Shown piece after piece: positions 62,577 through 64,000 of a DNA stretch of 64,000 nt (positions are counted from its first letter, which is position 1; the number at the start of each line of letters is the position of its first letter). Made by a program: the position numbers and the translations under genes. The notes below the pieces were generated by a model. The model was not told where the DNA came from and did not search any database. It saw only the letters and a list, made by a program, of their open reading frames with translations. The DNA is from Candidatus Pelagibacter sp. (lineage in GTDB: Bacteria; Pseudomonadota; Alphaproteobacteria; Pelagibacterales; Pelagibacteraceae), in the NCBI GenBank assembly GCA_028408795.1, contig JAOOLP010000003.1, positions 1 through 64,000 of the forward strand, read 5' to 3'.

Positions 62577-63434
62577 TTATTTCCACCTGTTGTGAGTCCA
62601 TATCCACTGATTCGGATTTTTAACAATCATATTTTCTAAAACTTTATTCAATTCATTTGTAATAAAAAATTTGTTTTTATCTTTTGAAAACTCGATTGGT
62701 TTAAGAATTTCCATTGTAAATTTATTAGATTTATTCCTTTCAATGAAAATTGGAATAACTTTTAAATTATACTTTAATATTAATTGCGCAGGTAAAGTTG
62801 TCGTTAGCGCCTCTTTATCAAAAAATTTTATTTTTTCACCCTCACTTACCCTTTGATCAATCATTAATGCAATATTATGTCCACTTTTAATAAATTCAAT
62901 TGTGTTTTTTACTCCATTAATTCCTTTTTTTATTTGGTTTTTACAAACATATTTTTTTCTCAAATTTTCCATTAATGGATTTAAAAAAAAATTATTTAAT
63001 GGCCGGTAGATTGTTGCCAGTTTAACGTTTCTTTTTGTTAGTTCCATTGACATCAATTCAAAATTTGCAAAATGTCCAGAAATAAAAATAACAGGTTTAT
63101 TATCACTTATTACTTTTTCTAATATGTTTAATCCTAAGATTTTTATATGAGAATTTTCATTTCGGAATTTTTTCAAGAACAAGTATTCTATAAATGTCAT
63201 TCCATAGTTACTCCACATACTGTTGATAATTTCTTTTTTTTTAAAATTTGAAATACCTTTAGAAAATATTTCTAAATTTTTAAAACTTACTTTATTTGAC
63301 CTTATAGCAGGTCCAATAACTTTAAATATAAAAGAAAATAAATTTCGACTTAATCTTAAACCAATTAATTTTGCAATACCAAAAAAAGTATAAATAAAAA
63401 TCGCTTCAATTAGATATTTAATTTTTTTTATCAT
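62577..63434 (-). CDS. LpxL/HtrB-family lipid A acyltransferase
   Basis: 285 residues. The catalytic His-x4-Glu motif is in ISGHFANFELMSME, after an N-terminal membrane segment (AIFIYTFFGIAKLIGL). YRPLNNFFLNPLM, IALMIDQRVSEGEKIKFFDKEA and PAQLILKYNLKVIPIFIER are typical of late lipid A acyltransferases. Which acyl chain it adds cannot be told, so no symbol is given. It overlaps lpxK by four bases. Confidence 0.87.
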   Translation of the reverse strand: MIKKIKYLIEAIFIYTFFGIAKLIGLRLSRNLFSFIFKVIGPAIRSNKVSFKNLEIFSKGISNFKKKEIINSMWSNYGMTFIEYLFLKKFRNENSHIKILGLNILEKVISDNKPVIFISGHFANFELMSMELTKRNVKLATIYRPLNNFFLNPLMENLRKKYVCKNQIKKGINGVKNTIEFIKSGHNIALMIDQRVSEGEKIKFFDKEALTTTLPAQLILKYNLKVIPIFIERNKSNKFTMEILKPIEFSKDKNKFFITNELNKVLENMIVKNPNQWIWTHNRWK

Positions 63435-64000
63435 ATAGAATTGTTAATCTTTTCCAAAAATCTTTTTTCATTAATAATTTTTAACCTTATTTTTATATAT
63501 CTTATTTCTTTGAAATTATATTTCTTTAAACGATAAAAATCTTTTTCTGACGTCAGTATTACCAATTTCTTTTCTGAAGCCTCCTTAATAATTTTTTCTA
63601 TTTCATATTTACTTAATTCGTAATGGTCAGGAAAAGCTACTTTTTTTTGCAAATCAATATTATTTTCTAAAAGCATTTTAAAAAAATTATCTGGACTTCC
63701 TATCCCTGCAAATGCAAAAATTTTTTTATTTTGAAATTCTTTAATGTTTATTGGTTCGTATTTTGAATAAAAAATTTCGACATTTTTCGAAATATTGCTT
63801 ATTTTTCTTTCAAAAAAATCATTTTTACTACCATTGATCATCACAACATCTGCTCTTCGTATTGCACTCAATCTCTCTCTTAAAGGCCCAGAAGGAAAAG
63901 TGAAACCATTACCTATTAATTGATTAGAGTTAAAACATAAGATATTAAAATTTTTCTTTATAGACCAATCTTGAAAACCATCATCTAAAATAGCTAAATC
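63431..64000 (-). CDS. lpxK: tetraacyldisaccharide 4'-kinase LpxK (5' part beyond the window)
   Basis: 189 residues in an open frame from the window edge to the stop at 63431. The first visible residues, DLAILDDGFQDW, then TFPSGPLRERLSAIRRADVVMING, match the middle of LpxK after the P-loop, which must lie outside the window. FAFAGIGSPDNFF and the C-terminal ILTSEKDFYRLKKY are also typical. It phosphorylates the lipid A precursor and is coupled to the acyltransferase gene. Confidence 0.92.
   Translation of the reverse strand, partial: DLAILDDGFQDWSIKKNFNILCFNSNQLIGNGFTFPSGPLRERLSAIRRADVVMINGSKNDFFERKISNISKNVEIFYSKYEPINIKEFQNKKIFAFAGIGSPDNFFKMLLENNIDLQKKVAFPDHYELSKYEIEKIIKEASEKKLVILTSEKDFYRLKKYNFKEIRYIKIRLKIINEKRFLEKINNSI

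Noticed and set aside
63431..63871. Short separate gene starting at TTG 63871
   Set aside because: The frame continues to the window edge with LpxK motifs, so this is an internal codon of a truncated lpxK.

Overview
The window looks like a piece of a SAR11 (Pelagibacterales, Alphaproteobacteria) chromosome. The evidence is the very low GC content, genes packed with 0-20 nt gaps or 1-38 nt overlaps, alphaproteobacterial markers (gcrA, BamF/DUF3035 after lspA, DUF2093, an alpha-type hisS), and a tandem glycine riboswitch in front of malate synthase glcB, an arrangement described in SAR11. No phage, insertion sequence, plasmid gene or CRISPR array was found. No gap without a gene or RNA exceeds 300 bases.

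Layout. 1-6260: the tail of an unknown coiled-coil protein, an exported metallo-hydrolase, a small lipoprotein, purEK, and a leftward cluster (51-aa membrane protein, flavodoxin-fold oxidoreductase, 36-aa basic peptide, SRAP protein, TauD-like dioxygenase). A 63-aa unknown gene follows with its own leader and a perfect 24-nt palindrome. 6264-10175: rlmN-like gene, rmuC, sbcB, thioredoxin. 10172-21948 (leftward): rnd, kdsD, lptC, lptB, aroA, cmk, rpsA, ihfB, pyrF, trpB, trpA, accD, folC. This is the usual alphaproteobacterial order, but trpF and lptA are missing and several proteins carry unusual active sites. 21967-30546 (rightward): NDUFA9-like epimerase, SMR protein, 80-aa membrane peptide, phoR, pstSCAB, phoU, phoB. 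30535-33137: small membrane protein, then Anbu protease divergent from a circularly permuted ATP-grasp protein. 33143-36203: znuA divergent from znuC-znuB-zur, with two palindromes between them.

36205-41949: gcrA, ABC-2 permease, argD, argF, membrane-anchored cytochrome c, kdsB, pheA. 42005-44718: SRP RNA, dnaX, ybaB, recR. 44715-48609: glcB with its riboswitch, accA, csp. 48842-51949: tRNA-His, hisS, hisZ, hisG. 51952-53925: groESL with a candidate heat-shock promoter. 54058-60528: HAD hydrolase, ribF, ileS, lspA, bamF-like lipoprotein, pgi. 60525-64000: rsmD, purD, DUF2093, LpxL-like acyltransferase and a partial lpxK.

The observations I consider most interesting are: (1) a TrpB/TrpA pair that has lost both partners of the known inter-subunit salt bridge and has several altered TrpB active-site residues, in a cluster without trpF and next to a FolC with altered catalytic motifs; (2) an A10 tract at dnaX codon ~422 with stops close by in both other frames, which would give a gamma-sized product; (3) a reduced Anbu/ATP-grasp locus; (4) a two-way terminator inside the hisG coding sequence; (5) two unlisted small genes in the SRAP operon. 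No computation or database search could be run, so family names rest on motif recognition.
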